From assembly GCF_022448905.1 (NCBI RefSeq), contig NZ_JAKVCW010000002.1, positions 1 to 64,000 of the forward strand: DNA of 64,000 nt. The letters are read 5' to 3'. The position numbers and the translations under genes were made by a program. Every line of letters begins with the position of its first letter. Within the stretch, counting starts at the first letter, position 1. Shown here piece after piece: positions 17,156 to 26,162 of this stretch. This DNA comes from Shimia sp. Its GTDB lineage: Bacteria; Pseudomonadota; Alphaproteobacteria; Rhodobacterales; Rhodobacteraceae. The notes beneath the pieces are model-generated. The model was not told the DNA's origin, ran no database searches, and worked only from the letters and a program-made list of their open reading frames with translations.

Positions 17156-18100
17156 ATGCCCATCAAGATCCCCGCCGACCTACCCGCCTTTGACGTGCTC
17201 AAGCACGAAGGCGTTATGGTCATGGCCGAGGATCAGGCCTCCCGTCAGGACATCCGTCCGATGCGTATCGGGCTTCTTAACCTGATGCCGAAGAAAATTC
17301 AGACGGAAAACCAGTTTGCCCGCCTGATCGGCGCGACCCCGTTGCAGCTGGAATTGTCGCTCATCCGTATGTCCGAGCACAAAACCCGCAATACGGCGGC
17401 GGAGCATATGGCCGAATTCTATCGGCCATTCCAAGAGGTTAAGGCATCAGGTGAAAAGTTCGACGGCCTCATCATCACCGGTGCGCCGATTGAGCATCTG
17501 CCGTTTGAGGAAGTCACTTATTGGGACGAACTCTGCGAGGTCTTTGACTGGACCCGCACCCATGTGCACTCCACTTTTGGTGTGTGCTGGGGCGGCATGG
17601 CGATGATCAACTACTTCCACGGCGTGCAAAAACACATCTTGGATCACAAGGCTTTTGGTTGCTTCCGGCACCAAAATCTGGCGCATTCCTCGCCGTTCCT
17701 ACGCGGCTTCTCCGATGATTGTGTCATCCCGGTAAGCCGCTGGACCGAAATCCGCCAGGACGAGGTAGACGCCCGCCCGGAGTTGCGCACCTTGTTGCAT
17801 TCGGAGGACGTTGGCCCCTGTCTGATCGAGGCCCCCAAAACCAGAGATCTGTTTATTTTCAACCACTTCGAATACGACAGTGACACGTTGAAACAGGAAT
17901 ACGATCGAGACGTGTCCGAAGGCACACCAATCAATGTGCCCTCCAACTACTACCCTGATGATGATCCCTCCAACCCGCCGCAGAACCGCTGGCGCAGCCA
18001 TGCGCATTTGCTTTATGGCAACTGGATTTCCGAGATCTATCAAACCACACCGTTTGACATGTCCCGCATCGGCCATGAAATCACCGACCTGCGCGCCTGA
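17156..18100 (+). CDS. metA: Homoserine O-acyltransferase MetA, predicted acetyl-CoA type
   Basis: Activates homoserine in methionine synthesis; 314 residues. The catalytic nucleophile is Cys144 in FGVCWGG; His237 and Glu239 in FNHFEY complete the active site. The residue after GAPI is Glu113, where Escherichia coli MetA has Gly. In published work on the family, Glu at this place goes with acetyl-CoA and Gly with succinyl-CoA, so I predict an O-acetyltransferase despite the usual 'succinyltransferase' label. It lies 48 bases after the ATPase gene; no methionine riboswitch is evident in that gap. Confidence 0.95.
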   Translation: MPIKIPADLPAFDVLKHEGVMVMAEDQASRQDIRPMRIGLLNLMPKKIQTENQFARLIGATPLQLELSLIRMSEHKTRNTAAEHMAEFYRPFQEVKASGEKFDGLIITGAPIEHLPFEEVTYWDELCEVFDWTRTHVHSTFGVCWGGMAMINYFHGVQKHILDHKAFGCFRHQNLAHSSPFLRGFSDDCVIPVSRWTEIRQDEVDARPELRTLLHSEDVGPCLIEAPKTRDLFIFNHFEYDSDTLKQEYDRDVSEGTPINVPSNYYPDDDPSNPPQNRWRSHAHLLYGNWISEIYQTTPFDMSRIGHEITDLRA

Positions 18101-18171
18101 CCCCGGCGCGCGGCCATCGCGATTGCACTGCGGTGCAGGACGCCCCATATTGGGGAAAACGGAGAGCTTTC

Positions 18172-19041
18172 ATGGACTTGCCCTTTGACGGCGCGATCAG
18201 CGCCTACTTTGAAAACGACGCCCCCGCCAAAGTGCGCGTGGCCATTCAAAACGCGGGCAAGAACGACATACTCTCTGATAGCTACCCACACAAAGACCGT
18301 TTGGGACGCAAAACTTACGAGGCCGACCTCGAAGCGTTGCAAATCGAACTGGTGAAAATGCAGCATTGGGCGAAAGAAAGCGGCGCCCGCATTGCCTGTG
18401 TCTTTGAAGGCCGTGATGCCGCAGGCAAAGGCGGCACCATCAAGCGTTTCCGCGAGAACCTGAACCCGCGTGGCGCCCGCATTGTCGCCCTATCGAAACC
18501 CACCGATGCTGAGCGCAGCCAATGGTACTTCCAGCGCTACTTTGACCACCTGCCGTCTGGGGGTGAGTTGGTGCTCTATGACCGCAGCTGGTACAATCGC
18601 GGTGTGGTCGAAAAGGTCTTTGACTTCTGCGAACAGGCCGAGCGGGAGCGCTTCTTCCACCAAGCGCCCAATCTCGAAGAAACCCTCGTAAACGACGGAA
18701 TTTACTTGTTTAAATTCTGGCTCAACGTCGGCCGCGCCGAACAGCTGCGCCGCTTTCTGAGCCGCGAAACCGATCCGCTGAAACAATGGAAGCTAAGCTG
18801 GATCGACGTCGAAGGTCTCAAGCGTTGGGATGCCTACACCGCCGCGATCAGCGAGACGTTGCAGCGGACCCATTCTGAGGCCGCGCCCTGGACCATCATC
18901 CGCTCTGACGACAAACGCCGCGCGCGCTTAAACGCCATCCGCACCGTGCTGCACGCCCTGCCCTATGACCGCAAAGACGTGGACGCCATTGGTGACATCG
19001 ACAGCAAAATCTGCGGCGGACCGGACATCTGGAATGCCTAA
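18172..19041 (+). CDS. ppk2: Polyphosphate kinase 2 family protein
   Basis: Single-domain PPK2, 289 residues, which moves phosphate between polyphosphate and nucleoside (di)phosphates. The Walker A-like loop [11 protein letters not shown] lies at residues 80-90, the Walker B-like YDRSWYNRG follows in the middle, and the lid segment [13 protein letters not shown] comes later. The ATG at 18172 has GGAG at good distance. The gene overlaps the following tetR gene by 8 bases, so the two are co-transcribed. Nucleotide preference (ADP, GDP or AMP) cannot be read with confidence. Confidence 0.94.
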   Translation: MDLPFDGAISAYFENDAPAKVRVAIQNAGKNDILSDSYPHKDRLGRKTYEADLEALQIELVKMQHWAKESGARIACVFEGRDAAGKGGTIKRFRENLNPRGARIVALSKPTDAERSQWYFQRYFDHLPSGGELVLYDRSWYNRGVVEKVFDFCEQAERERFFHQAPNLEETLVNDGIYLFKFWLNVGRAEQLRRFLSRETDPLKQWKLSWIDVEGLKRWDAYTAAISETLQRTHSEAAPWTIIRSDDKRRARLNAIRTVLHALPYDRKDVDAIGDIDSKICGGPDIWNA

Positions 19042-19651
19042 ACGCGGCTACCATCACGGCAATCTGCGCCAGGCCTTGGTTGAGGCCGCCTTGAGCCTGA
19101 TAGAGGCCAAGGGCCCCACCGGCTTTACCTTGTCGGAAGCTGCCAAAACCGCTGGCGTGACCCCGGCTGCGGTCTATCGCCACTTTGAAGGACGCGAAGA
19201 CCTCATCGCCGAAGCCGCCCGCCAAGGCTACGAAATCTTTGCCGATTTGATGCAGTTTGCCTTTGACAAAGGCCAACCCTCCGCGCTCGCCTCCTTTGAG
19301 GCCACCGGTCGCGCCTACCTAGCCTTTGCCCGCAAATACCCCGGCCACTACATCGCGATGTTTGAAAGCGGCATTTCCGTGAACCGCACGCCCGAGCTTG
19401 CTGCCGTCGCCACCCGCGCACGCGGCGTTATGGAACACGCCGCCGCTGAGCTTTCCAAGCACATACCGCCGGAAAAACGCCCTCCCGCCAGCATGTTCTC
19501 CGCCCATATCTGGGCCATGAGCCACGGCGTGGTCGAGCTTTATGCCCGGAACTCCCCGGGCACCCAAAGCCCCTTTGCCCCGGAAGATTTGCTCGAAAGC
19601 GGCATTGGCGTTTACTTACGAGGTCTGGGCTTGATTGAGGGCGATCGTTAA
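19034..19651 (+). CDS. TetR/AcrR family transcriptional regulator
   Basis: Regulator of 205 residues. The N-terminal TetR helix-turn-helix spans about residues 4-60 ([39 protein letters not shown]). The C-terminal ligand domain is helical. The start ATG lies inside the last codons of ppk2 (8-base overlap), which suggests that translation is coupled and that the regulator may control its own operon. The ligand is unknown. Confidence 0.92.
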   Translation: MPKRGYHHGNLRQALVEAALSLIEAKGPTGFTLSEAAKTAGVTPAAVYRHFEGREDLIAEAARQGYEIFADLMQFAFDKGQPSALASFEATGRAYLAFARKYPGHYIAMFESGISVNRTPELAAVATRARGVMEHAAAELSKHIPPEKRPPASMFSAHIWAMSHGVVELYARNSPGTQSPFAPEDLLESGIGVYLRGLGLIEGDR

Positions 19652-19663
19652 GTGCCCAGGCAA

Positions 19664-20068
19664 ATGCCTAAATTTCTTTTCGATCTATTAAAGCCTTGGC
19701 TGGGTGAACACAGAGCCGAACAGTGGTTTCTGCTTTGGTACAGATTTGGTGTGCTAGCGGCTTGTGCAGTGGTTTTTGCAATCGCAAGTATTGCACTCGT
19801 CGCTTTTTTCAAACCAGAAAAGCGGAACGTCACTGGCCACCATTGGAGCCCGGTTCTCTTCCTCTATTCTCACAGCACCGAGAGTTCTGCCCTCCGTATC
19901 TATGCGACGGTGCGCCTTCCAAATGGCGAGGTGACAACGGTTAAGACTAGTCGGATGTCAAAGGCTGCTGGAACACTGGATCAAATATGCCTAAGAAAAT
20001 TGGAAACCAAATCCGGAAAAACGAGATACCGCTGGGTAGGTGAGCAGCATTGTGACGGCAATATCTGA
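19664..20068 (+). CDS. Hypothetical membrane-anchored protein
   Basis: Protein of 134 residues with one strong membrane helix at about residues 27-50 and a C-terminal soluble part containing two Cys. The ATG at 19664 is preceded by CCAGG; a GTG directly after the tetR stop (19652) is the alternative. Base composition is visibly more AT-rich than in the flanking genes, which may mean recent acquisition. It resembles no family I know. It converges with the haem module, whose last stop is only 6 bases away. Confidence 0.6.
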   Translation: MPKFLFDLLKPWLGEHRAEQWFLLWYRFGVLAACAVVFAIASIALVAFFKPEKRNVTGHHWSPVLFLYSHSTESSALRIYATVRLPNGEVTTVKTSRMSKAAGTLDQICLRKLETKSGKTRYRWVGEQHCDGNI

Positions 20069-20073
20069 GAGCC

Positions 20074-20565
20074 TCACTGGTAGGCCAGCGCCACCCAGAT
20101 ATGCACGGCCACCAAAGGCACCAATGCGGCGGACAAGCCAATGTGCGTGATCAACCAGATCAGATAAATCGCATTGCTGCGATACCGCAGCACCTCGCGA
20201 TTGAGCACGCCTGTGAGAGCGATTAAGAACACCACCACGCTTAACGTGCTCATCCACACATGGCCAAAGCGCACCGCGTGCAAGGCGAACAACAAAGTCG
20301 CCGCCGCCCCCACCCAGCGATGACGCCCCAGCACCTTACGCGCATCCCGATTGTCCTTTGTGACCCGTTTGAAAAACAACACCCATTGATAGCCAAACAA
20401 TGCCAGCAGCAGCGTACCGGTGATCACCTGCTGAGCAAACCCAGTCAGAGGGTGCGCCAAAACAGACTTCGCCTCGGACGACAACAAAACCCCGGCAAAC
20501 ACGACCGCAAACAGGATCAGCGGCACGTAAGGCGTACGCTGCCAAGTGGCCCTTAGAAACCGCAT
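20074..20565 (-). CDS. Four-helix di-haem cytochrome b-type membrane protein
   Basis: Protein of 163 residues with four or five membrane helices. Two helices each contain His-x13-His (His82/His96 and His141/His155), the spacing used for bis-histidine ligation of two stacked b haems, as in cytochrome bc1. It has no other domain. It is the last gene of a three-gene haem operon and overlaps the preceding Tll0287-like gene by 13 bases. Likely role: quinol-linked transmembrane electron transfer to or from the two c-type partners. The direction and final partner are unknown. Confidence 0.8.
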   Translation of the reverse strand: MRFLRATWQRTPYVPLILFAVVFAGVLLSSEAKSVLAHPLTGFAQQVITGTLLLALFGYQWVLFFKRVTKDNRDARKVLGRHRWVGAAATLLFALHAVRFGHVWMSTLSVVVFLIALTGVLNREVLRYRSNAIYLIWLITHIGLSAALVPLVAVHIWVALAYQ

Positions 20566-21449
20566 GGCACATGTCCTCCCTCAATCGCTTGCAGCGCTTG
20601 CACGGCCAGCGCATCCTGCGCGTCGCTATCGGGATGCCGCCGCTCCTGCATCATGGCCTGCAGAACAGCGGGCGACGCCTGCGTCTTCACCTCCGCCAGA
20701 AACACCTCTGCTTCGGGCAAAATCCGCGCACCTTCGCTGGGCCAGTCCGCGCCAATCTCAACCGGCACCTCAAAGACAGCCGCCTTACCCAAATAACTCT
20801 CGTAGGTGTGGCTCACCGACAAATACATCGCATCCAGCACGCCCAGATACTGATCCGCCGTCACCTCCGCATTGGGATAGGTCCAGGTGGTCGCCCCCAT
20901 CACATCATTGAGTTTCCAATCCTTTTTCGGACTGTCGGGATGTTCGTTATGACAGGTCACACAAGGCGCCACACCGGCCACGTCCGGATACATCGCCACA
21001 AACCCGCTTTGCGCATCCTGCGAATAGATCGGCGCGCGCGTGGCTTTTACCGCCTCAAACGCAGCGGCTTGTGCCTCGCCAAACAGGTTGGATTTGTTGA
21101 TCGGTGCATCAGACCCCAGATACAGTCCCATCTGCGGCGGCAGGGTCTCCATATGCGCCGCTGTGGCCCGCAGGAACAGCGCTGGTAACGGCCCTTGCTC
21201 CACGCCCGGCTCTTGCCACTCTTCCCCAAATTTCAGGCCCGCTGCAATGCCGCCGCCCACAATGCGTTTGGTATAGATCGTGCGCGCCGCTTCATTGATC
21301 GCATTCACCCCGTCAAACAACGCGGTCACCGGATGACGACAGCCCGCGACCTCGGCCTCGCCATCCGGCAAAGGCGCGGGCGCGGTGGCAAACAGATAGA
21401 TGCCGAGACAGGCAAACACACCGACAAAAAAGATACGCGGCAAGGTCAT
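20553..21449 (-). CDS. Tll0287-like (DUF3365) mono-haem c-type protein
   Basis: Protein of 298 residues with an N-terminal signal anchor (residues 4-22) and one c-type haem site CVTCH at 163-167, followed by the DUF3365/Tll0287 pattern (PKKDWKLNDVMGA, VSHTYESYLG). This PAS-like haem domain occurs in periplasmic sensor or electron-transfer proteins. The start overlaps the penta-haem gene stop as ATGA, and the end overlaps the cytochrome b gene. The tail after about residue 230 is helical and holds no motif. It is predicted to be periplasmic and membrane-tethered. Confidence 0.82.
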   Translation of the reverse strand: MTLPRIFFVGVFACLGIYLFATAPAPLPDGEAEVAGCRHPVTALFDGVNAINEAARTIYTKRIVGGGIAAGLKFGEEWQEPGVEQGPLPALFLRATAAHMETLPPQMGLYLGSDAPINKSNLFGEAQAAAFEAVKATRAPIYSQDAQSGFVAMYPDVAGVAPCVTCHNEHPDSPKKDWKLNDVMGATTWTYPNAEVTADQYLGVLDAMYLSVSHTYESYLGKAAVFEVPVEIGADWPSEGARILPEAEVFLAEVKTQASPAVLQAMMQERRHPDSDAQDALAVQALQAIEGGHVPCGF

Positions 21450-22120
21450 GGCGCTTTCCCCTCAAAAAGTTTTGGACTGCCAAAGGGATCTGCGCCGCCC
21501 TCAAAGTAGGCCCAAATCGCCTGTGCTGGCAGTGCCTCAGCAAGCTTGCTTGGCGCTTTAAAGGCGTGGTTGCCGTGAAAATCATGACACCCCAGACAGC
21601 TGTCCCAGTTGTCTTGGGCCACAAGCGTGACATGCGGCGTGTCCACAGGATCGTTTTTGACCTCCAGATCGCCGTGACAGGCCTGACACAGCGTGGGCTG
21701 GGCCGTCACAATCTCCGGCCTGTGCTCCGTGTGGCACCCAAGACAACTGCGCGCCGCCACCTGTTGAACAGCCTCGGCAAAACGGGGCTCGCGGAACCGA
21801 TAGATCGGATGGCGCTCATTGGGCCGCGCATGACAGTCCAGACATTGATCCGATTGCACGGCGGCATAGCCAAAATCCACCGGCGTTTCCCGCAATCCCA
21901 ACACATAGCGCACCTGCGCCTGGACCTGCTGGCGCACAGTTCCGGGCGTTTTGCTGTGACAGGCCACACAAGCAACACCATCGTGCGCTGCGATAAGCGG
22001 CCCGTGAGCCAAAGCTGTTTGAGTCTTGGACTGTGTCAGGGCCAATCCCGCCCAGAGTGCTGTCGGCAAAATCGCCAAAACAGCCCATAATCGCACCGTC
22101 CGGGCAGATGGCAGCGCCAT
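21446..22120 (-). CDS. Penta-haem c-type cytochrome
   Basis: Protein of 224 residues with an N-terminal signal anchor (about 9-29) and five CxxCH haem motifs starting at residues 51, 93, 126, 145 and 175. Distal His residues such as HPIYRF, TEHRP and DFHGNHAF could serve as second ligands. The ATG at 22120 has GGAGG five bases upstream; a start eight codons earlier is less likely. It is the first gene of the haem operon, coupled to the Tll0287-like gene by an ATGA overlap. It resembles NrfB/c3-type electron carriers in motif density. No terminal reductase is adjacent. Confidence 0.87.
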   Translation of the reverse strand: MALPSARTVRLWAVLAILPTALWAGLALTQSKTQTALAHGPLIAAHDGVACVACHSKTPGTVRQQVQAQVRYVLGLRETPVDFGYAAVQSDQCLDCHARPNERHPIYRFREPRFAEAVQQVAARSCLGCHTEHRPEIVTAQPTLCQACHGDLEVKNDPVDTPHVTLVAQDNWDSCLGCHDFHGNHAFKAPSKLAEALPAQAIWAYFEGGADPFGSPKLFEGKAP

Positions 22121-22268
22121 GCGACCCTCCGAAACCAAAAACAAATTACCAACACGCGAAAGTGTCGCGAAACAAAGTTAATCAATCGTTAATTGTAAAA
22201 AATTCGTTAAAGATGAAAGGCACGCCGGCTTGTACGCCTTTGATCTAACGTCGCGGACTTTGAGACCG

Positions 22269-23432
22269 TCACAAAAGCCCCCGCACCCAATCCAACCGCG
22301 CCTTGGGCACCAAACCGTAGTTGTAAAGATTCACGCCGGTCGCGCCGCCCCTACGCAACAATTCAATCCGCTGCGCAAAGTCCTCCCGCCCAGAGAATTC
22401 CGGATAGCCCAACCGCAACCCAACCTGCCCGCCAGCGCCGTTCGGCAAGCGGGAGGCATAAGACATCAGCCCCTCCGCTGCTTCCGGCCCCATATCGTAA
22501 GCGCAGAGCATCACTTTTAGCCCAAGATCAGCCGCCGCGTCATGATCACTACCGCCAAGCCATCCGGCTTGCCCGTCGATCAACATCAACTCGGACGTCG
22601 CCGCACAGGCGTCTTTGGCCTGTTCCAAAACCGCATTCACATGATCAAAGCGCAAATCCAGATAGGCCCGCAATTCCGCATCAAAATCAAAGGCATCCAG
22701 CCCACGTTCTGGGAAATCAGGGCATACTCGCTGGGGTGTATCCCCTGTACACATCTGATCGATTAGCCCCCGCACACGCGCTTGCAACGCTGGCATATCC
22801 AGACCGGTAGCCTGCCCTGCCGCCTGACAGTGCTCACAGAAGCACAGCGCCATCAAGAAATCCCCTTCGGGCGGCAACCCAACCATGTCTTTCTCATGAT
22901 GATAATCATGGGCAAACCCAAGGAAAAAGGGACTCTCCAACTCGATCCGGTTGGGCTGATAGTTCTGGGAAATGTCACGCACCAGATTGCTCACATAGGC
23001 CTGAGCCTTCGGGTTGGCCGGACAGAGGTTATAGGAATTTACATCCCCAAACGCATTGCGCGTCACCAGATCGGGATTGGCAAAACCCAGCGCGGAGTTA
23101 TGCAGACACACTGTCCAGCACGACACATCCAATCCACCCGCATCCCGCGCCTCAATCATCTCGCGCAGCACGTCCTGCTCCTGTGCCAAGGACGACACCA
23201 AAGGCTGCACCGCCTGCCCTTGCCAAATGCTGGCATCAGGACGGAAATACAATGTGCCGTCCTCAGGGAAATACGCCCGCCGCTTGGGGCTGCGCACCTG
23301 CAAAAACCGCCCTGCGTGATACACAGTGGCCAAGCTGATCATATCAAAGCCCAGTTCACGCAACTCAGACGACACCACCTCCTGTCCAATATCAGCGACA
23401 TCCCAGGGGTAAGTCCAAAGTGCGTTGCTCAC
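22269..23432 (-). CDS. Uncharacterised barrel-like protein with a CFCEHC motif
   Basis: Protein of 387 residues without signal peptide. It starts LWTYPWDVADIG and carries YHAGRFLQVRSPKRRAYFPEDG near residues 38-60. In the middle it has ALCFCEHCQAAG, a four-Cys/His cluster that might bind zinc. The alternation of strands and helices and the C-terminal GATGVNLYNYG suggest a (beta/alpha)8 barrel like those of glycoside hydrolases. I recall close relatives in actinobacteria and proteobacteria, all uncharacterised. It stands alone; the rpsI terminator lies upstream of it. Confidence 0.7.
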   Translation of the reverse strand: MSNALWTYPWDVADIGQEVVSSELRELGFDMISLATVYHAGRFLQVRSPKRRAYFPEDGTLYFRPDASIWQGQAVQPLVSSLAQEQDVLREMIEARDAGGLDVSCWTVCLHNSALGFANPDLVTRNAFGDVNSYNLCPANPKAQAYVSNLVRDISQNYQPNRIELESPFFLGFAHDYHHEKDMVGLPPEGDFLMALCFCEHCQAAGQATGLDMPALQARVRGLIDQMCTGDTPQRVCPDFPERGLDAFDFDAELRAYLDLRFDHVNAVLEQAKDACAATSELMLIDGQAGWLGGSDHDAAADLGLKVMLCAYDMGPEAAEGLMSYASRLPNGAGGQVGLRLGYPEFSGREDFAQRIELLRRGGATGVNLYNYGLVPKARLDWVRGLL

Positions 23433-23544
23433 AGTCTTTCCCTTCAGATCAGCGGTTTGGCTGCCGCTGTTGTATCGGAAAGCCGCCGCACTGCGCAGTC
23501 TGAAAAATCGTCAAAATCGGAAATTCGCCTGCAACGCACACAAA

Positions 23545-23575
23545 CAAAAAGGCCGCTCCAAAAGAGCGGCCTTTC
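23545..23575 (-). terminator. Rho-independent terminator of rplM-rpsI
   Basis: On the minus strand an 11-bp stem AAAGGCCGCTC / GAGCGGCCTTT with a 5-base loop is followed by further T, about 25 bases after the rpsI stop. Confidence 0.85.
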
Positions 23576-23597
23576 CGAAAATTCTGGTATCCAGCGA

Positions 23598-24083
23598 TTA
23601 ACGCTTGGAGAACTGGAACGAACGACGCGCTTTGCGCTTACCGTATTTCTTACGTTCCACAACGCGGCTGTCGCGGGTCAGGAAGCCAGCAGCTTTCAGG
23701 GCGCCACGCAGGGAGGGTTCGTAAAGCTGCAGAGCTTTAGAAATACCGTGCTTCACCGCACCGGCCTGACCGGTCAGACCACCACCTTTAACGGTGGCGT
23801 ATACGTCGAATTCACCTTCAACGCCGGCAACCTGGAAAGGCTGGCGCAGGATCAGCTGCAGAACTGGACGTGCAAAGTACTTGTCCTGGTCCTTACCGTT
23901 CACGATGACCTTGCCGGAACCCGGCTTGATCCATACGCGAGCAACAGCGTCTTTACGTTTACCGGTCGCATAGGCGCGGCCCAGTTCGTCGCGTACTGGC
24001 TCACGAGGAGCCGCTTCGACTACAACAGCTTCTTCACCGGCAACGGCGTTCAGCTCTTCAAGCGAGTTGATTTGATCAGCCAT
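23598..24083 (-). CDS. rpsI: 30S ribosomal protein S9
   Basis: Small-subunit protein whose C-terminal tail reaches the P-site tRNA; 161 residues including an alphaproteobacterial N-terminal extension of about 30 residues. Conserved segments are [33 protein letters not shown] and the basic end [17 protein letters not shown]. It follows rplM after 3 bases in the universal rplM-rpsI operon. Confidence 0.98.
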   Translation of the reverse strand: MADQINSLEELNAVAGEEAVVVEAAPREPVRDELGRAYATGKRKDAVARVWIKPGSGKVIVNGKDQDKYFARPVLQLILRQPFQVAGVEGEFDVYATVKGGGLTGQAGAVKHGISKALQLYEPSLRGALKAAGFLTRDSRVVERKKYGKRKARRSFQFSKR

Positions 24084-24086
24084 GGA

Positions 24087-24548
24087 TTAGCTCCGGGTGT
24101 TCTTGCTGTTCATGGACTTCACGTCCAGCACTTCTGGGGCCTGTGCTTCATGCGGGTGCTCTGCACCGGCGTAAACGCGCAGGTTGGTCATCTGCTTGCG
24201 GGACAGGCGGTTGCCTGGCAGCATGCGCTGAACGGCTTTGGTCACCACGCGCTCTGGGTGCTCACCTTCCAGGATCTGCTCCGCAGTGCGGGACTTGATA
24301 CCGCCTGGGTGGCCAGTGTGCCAGTAGTAGGTTTTGTCAGCGCGCTTCTTACCAGTCAGCTGGATTTTGTCCGCGTTGATCACGATGACGTTGTCACCCA
24401 TGTCCATGTGCGGGGTGAAGGACGCCTTGTGCTTGCCGCGCAGGCGCATGGCGACGATCGATGCCAAACGGCCCAGCACCACGCCTTCGGCGTCGATGAT
24501 GATCCATTTCTTCTCGATGTCTGCCGGAGTAGCAGAGAAGGTTTTCAT
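24087..24548 (-). CDS. rplM: 50S ribosomal protein L13
   Basis: Large-subunit assembly protein, 153 residues. Conserved signatures are [34 protein letters not shown] and [20 protein letters not shown]. It leads the rplM-rpsI operon. Upstream lie a near-consensus promoter and a leader hairpin (24575-24598) that could be used for feedback control by L13. Confidence 0.98.
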   Translation of the reverse strand: MKTFSATPADIEKKWIIIDAEGVVLGRLASIVAMRLRGKHKASFTPHMDMGDNVIVINADKIQLTGKKRADKTYYWHTGHPGGIKSRTAEQILEGEHPERVVTKAVQRMLPGNRLSRKQMTNLRVYAGAEHPHEAQAPEVLDVKSMNSKNTRS

Positions 24549-24574
24549 GTTAGGTCTTCCATGATTGGTTGACA

Positions 24575-24598
24575 GATGCGACAGGAGTCTGACGCATC
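24575..24598 (-). promoter_or_regulatory. Leader hairpin of rplM-rpsI
   Basis: GATGCG-A-CAG / CTG-A-CGCATC forms a 9-bp stem with one A-A mismatch and a 4-base loop in the 5' leader, about 27 bases before the rplM start. It may be a ribosomal-protein binding site; that is inferred from position. Confidence 0.5.
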
Positions 24599-24614
24599 AA
24601 AATGCGATGGGCGG

Positions 24615-24642
24615 GTTATAAAGCACCCTTTTGTCACGTCAA
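24615..24642 (-). promoter_or_regulatory. Housekeeping promoter of rplM-rpsI
   Basis: On the minus strand TTGACG (24642-24637) and TATAAC (24620-24615) are separated by 16 bases, close to the sigma-70 consensus and strongly placed about 65 bases before the rplM start. Confidence 0.7.
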
Positions 24643-24707
24643 GCGCACAAAGCCCAAATTAAACAAGCAAAAACAATGGCTTGAAATTTAGGTATTATTT
24701 TACCCCA

Positions 24708-26102
24708 CTAAACAGGCGCATGTTGCAGCGGTTTTGACAGCATTTCCGACATGGTTTCCAACGCCGCTTGCAAATCCGCCTCGGACACCTCCGGCGCCAG
24801 GGCAATTCGCACCGCATTTGGCGCACGCCCATCTGCCAGCACATACTCATCCGCCGACTTGATCCGAATACCCTCCGCGTCACACGCCCGCACAAAGGTC
24901 GACCCGCGCCACCCGTGTGGCAGCTTGAGCCAGATGAACGGAACAAACGGCCGCCAGCGAATGTCCCAACTGCCGAGCACATTGACTGCCAACTGCACCC
25001 GCTTGTTGATGAACTTTTCCACCCGCTGCCGGATTTCATCCGCCTGCCCGCTCTGGATCAGGTCGGCACAGATATCGAGCATCGGCTGCGGCAAGCCGTA
25101 AAACATAGACTGCGCCACATGCCGCGCGGTTTGCGCGCTGCCCTCTGGTGCGACCAGATAGCCAAACCGCAAAGATGCCGAGACCGATTTGGTCAGCGAG
25201 CTGATGTACCAGGCCCGATCCGGACAGAGCGCCCGATAGGACGGCGTGTCCGCCGGTCCCAAGGCGTGGCAATCATCCTCGATGATCTGCAAATTGTAGC
25301 GCCGCGCAATTGCAGCGATCTCCTGCCGCCGCTCAAGAGGCACGTTGATTGCTGTCGGACTATGCGCCTGCACTGAGGTCACCAGAACTTGCCCACCGTG
25401 GCGCCGCAACGCCTCTTCCAGCTTTTCCGGCCGCATCCCGTGCGCGTCCATCTCCACGCCAATCACCTCCGCTCGCAGCAAACGCCCGGCATGACGCACG
25501 CCAGGAAAGGTCACCGCTTCGGTCAAAATCACCGGATGCGCCCCATGTAAACAACACTGCAATGCTGTCACCGACGCATTCTGCGCCCCCATCGTCAGCA
25601 CAACATCATCCGCCGCGATCCTCCCTGCCACATCTGGCCCAATCCAGTTCACCACGGCCTGCCGCGCATGCAAATCCGTTGCGGATGTGGGACAGGACAA
25701 GTAAGACATGTCGCCCTGCGCCGCGACGCGCGCCATCGCTTCCCGGATGACACGATCCTGCCCCACATCTGGCACCCGCACCGCCCGCATATCGAGGTCT
25801 TCCGTTTGCGACAGAGAGATCAACGGCTCCGGCGGCAACACGGTTTCCGGCCGCCCGTCGGCCACAAACGTGCCGCGCCCAACTGTGGTCTCCAGCAAGC
25901 CTTCTTCCACCGCCAATTTATACGCCCGCGCCACCGTGCCCGGCGTGATGCCCAACTGCCATGCCAACTCACGCACAGGTGGAAGCCTCTCTCCAACAGG
26001 CAGATGCCCACTGCGCACCGCACCGCGAAGAGATTGTATCAATACAATGTATTTCGGATCGGTACAGCCATCGAAGGCTGGGGGCCATATTGTATCAATC
26101 AC
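24708..26102 (-). CDS. MocR-type regulator (GntR winged helix fused to aminotransferase)
   Basis: Protein of 464 residues. A GntR-type winged helix (about 15-80: RLPPVRELAWQLGITPGTVARAYKLAVEEGLL, VGRGTFV) is joined to a fold-type I aminotransferase domain. The PLP lysine is Lys305 in SSLTKSVSAS, and Asp276/277 lie in IIEDDCHA. Such proteins sense amino compounds through PLP. The GTG at 26102 has GAGGA seven bases upstream, and the start IDTIWPP fits the family. Two copies of an ATTGTAT palindrome lie inside its first 25 codons and a third lies before the divergent DUF1127 gene, so it probably represses both. Confidence 0.92.
   Translation of the reverse strand: MIDTIWPPAFDGCTDPKYIVLIQSLRGAVRSGHLPVGERLPPVRELAWQLGITPGTVARAYKLAVEEGLLETTVGRGTFVADGRPETVLPPEPLISLSQTEDLDMRAVRVPDVGQDRVIREAMARVAAQGDMSYLSCPTSATDLHARQAVVNWIGPDVAGRIAADDVVLTMGAQNASVTALQCCLHGAHPVILTEAVTFPGVRHAGRLLRAEVIGVEMDAHGMRPEKLEEALRRHGGQVLVTSVQAHSPTAINVPLERRQEIAAIARRYNLQIIEDDCHALGPADTPSYRALCPDRAWYISSLTKSVSASLRFGYLVAPEGSAQTARHVAQSMFYGLPQPMLDICADLIQSGQADEIRQRVEKFINKRVQLAVNVLGSWDIRWRPFVPFIWLKLPHGWRGSTFVRACDAEGIRIKSADEYVLADGRAPNAVRIALAPEVSEADLQAALETMSEMLSKPLQHAPV
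26033..26048. promoter_or_regulatory. ATTGTAT-palindrome, copy 1 (inside mocR)
   Basis: ATTGTATCAATACAAT, a perfect 7-2-7 inverted repeat, is located within codons 19-24 of the MocR gene, where it encodes I-V-L-I-Q. It is identical to copy 3. Confidence 0.65.
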
Positions 26103-26105
26103 AAT
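26089..26105. promoter_or_regulatory. ATTGTAT-palindrome, copy 2 (over the mocR start)
   Basis: ATTGTATCAATCACAAT is the same sequence with one extra base, so the repeat is imperfect. It covers the MocR GTG start and would interfere with expression of that gene when occupied. Confidence 0.6.
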
Positions 26106-26162
26106 GTTTTCCTCGCAATTGTGTCACAGCAGGGGTACATCACCCTTGTAACAAACTTGAGG

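Noticed and set aside
22782-24572. A 596-codon plus-strand frame spanning several genes
   Set aside because: It runs antisense through the barrel-like gene, rpsI and rplM and has a chance-like composition.
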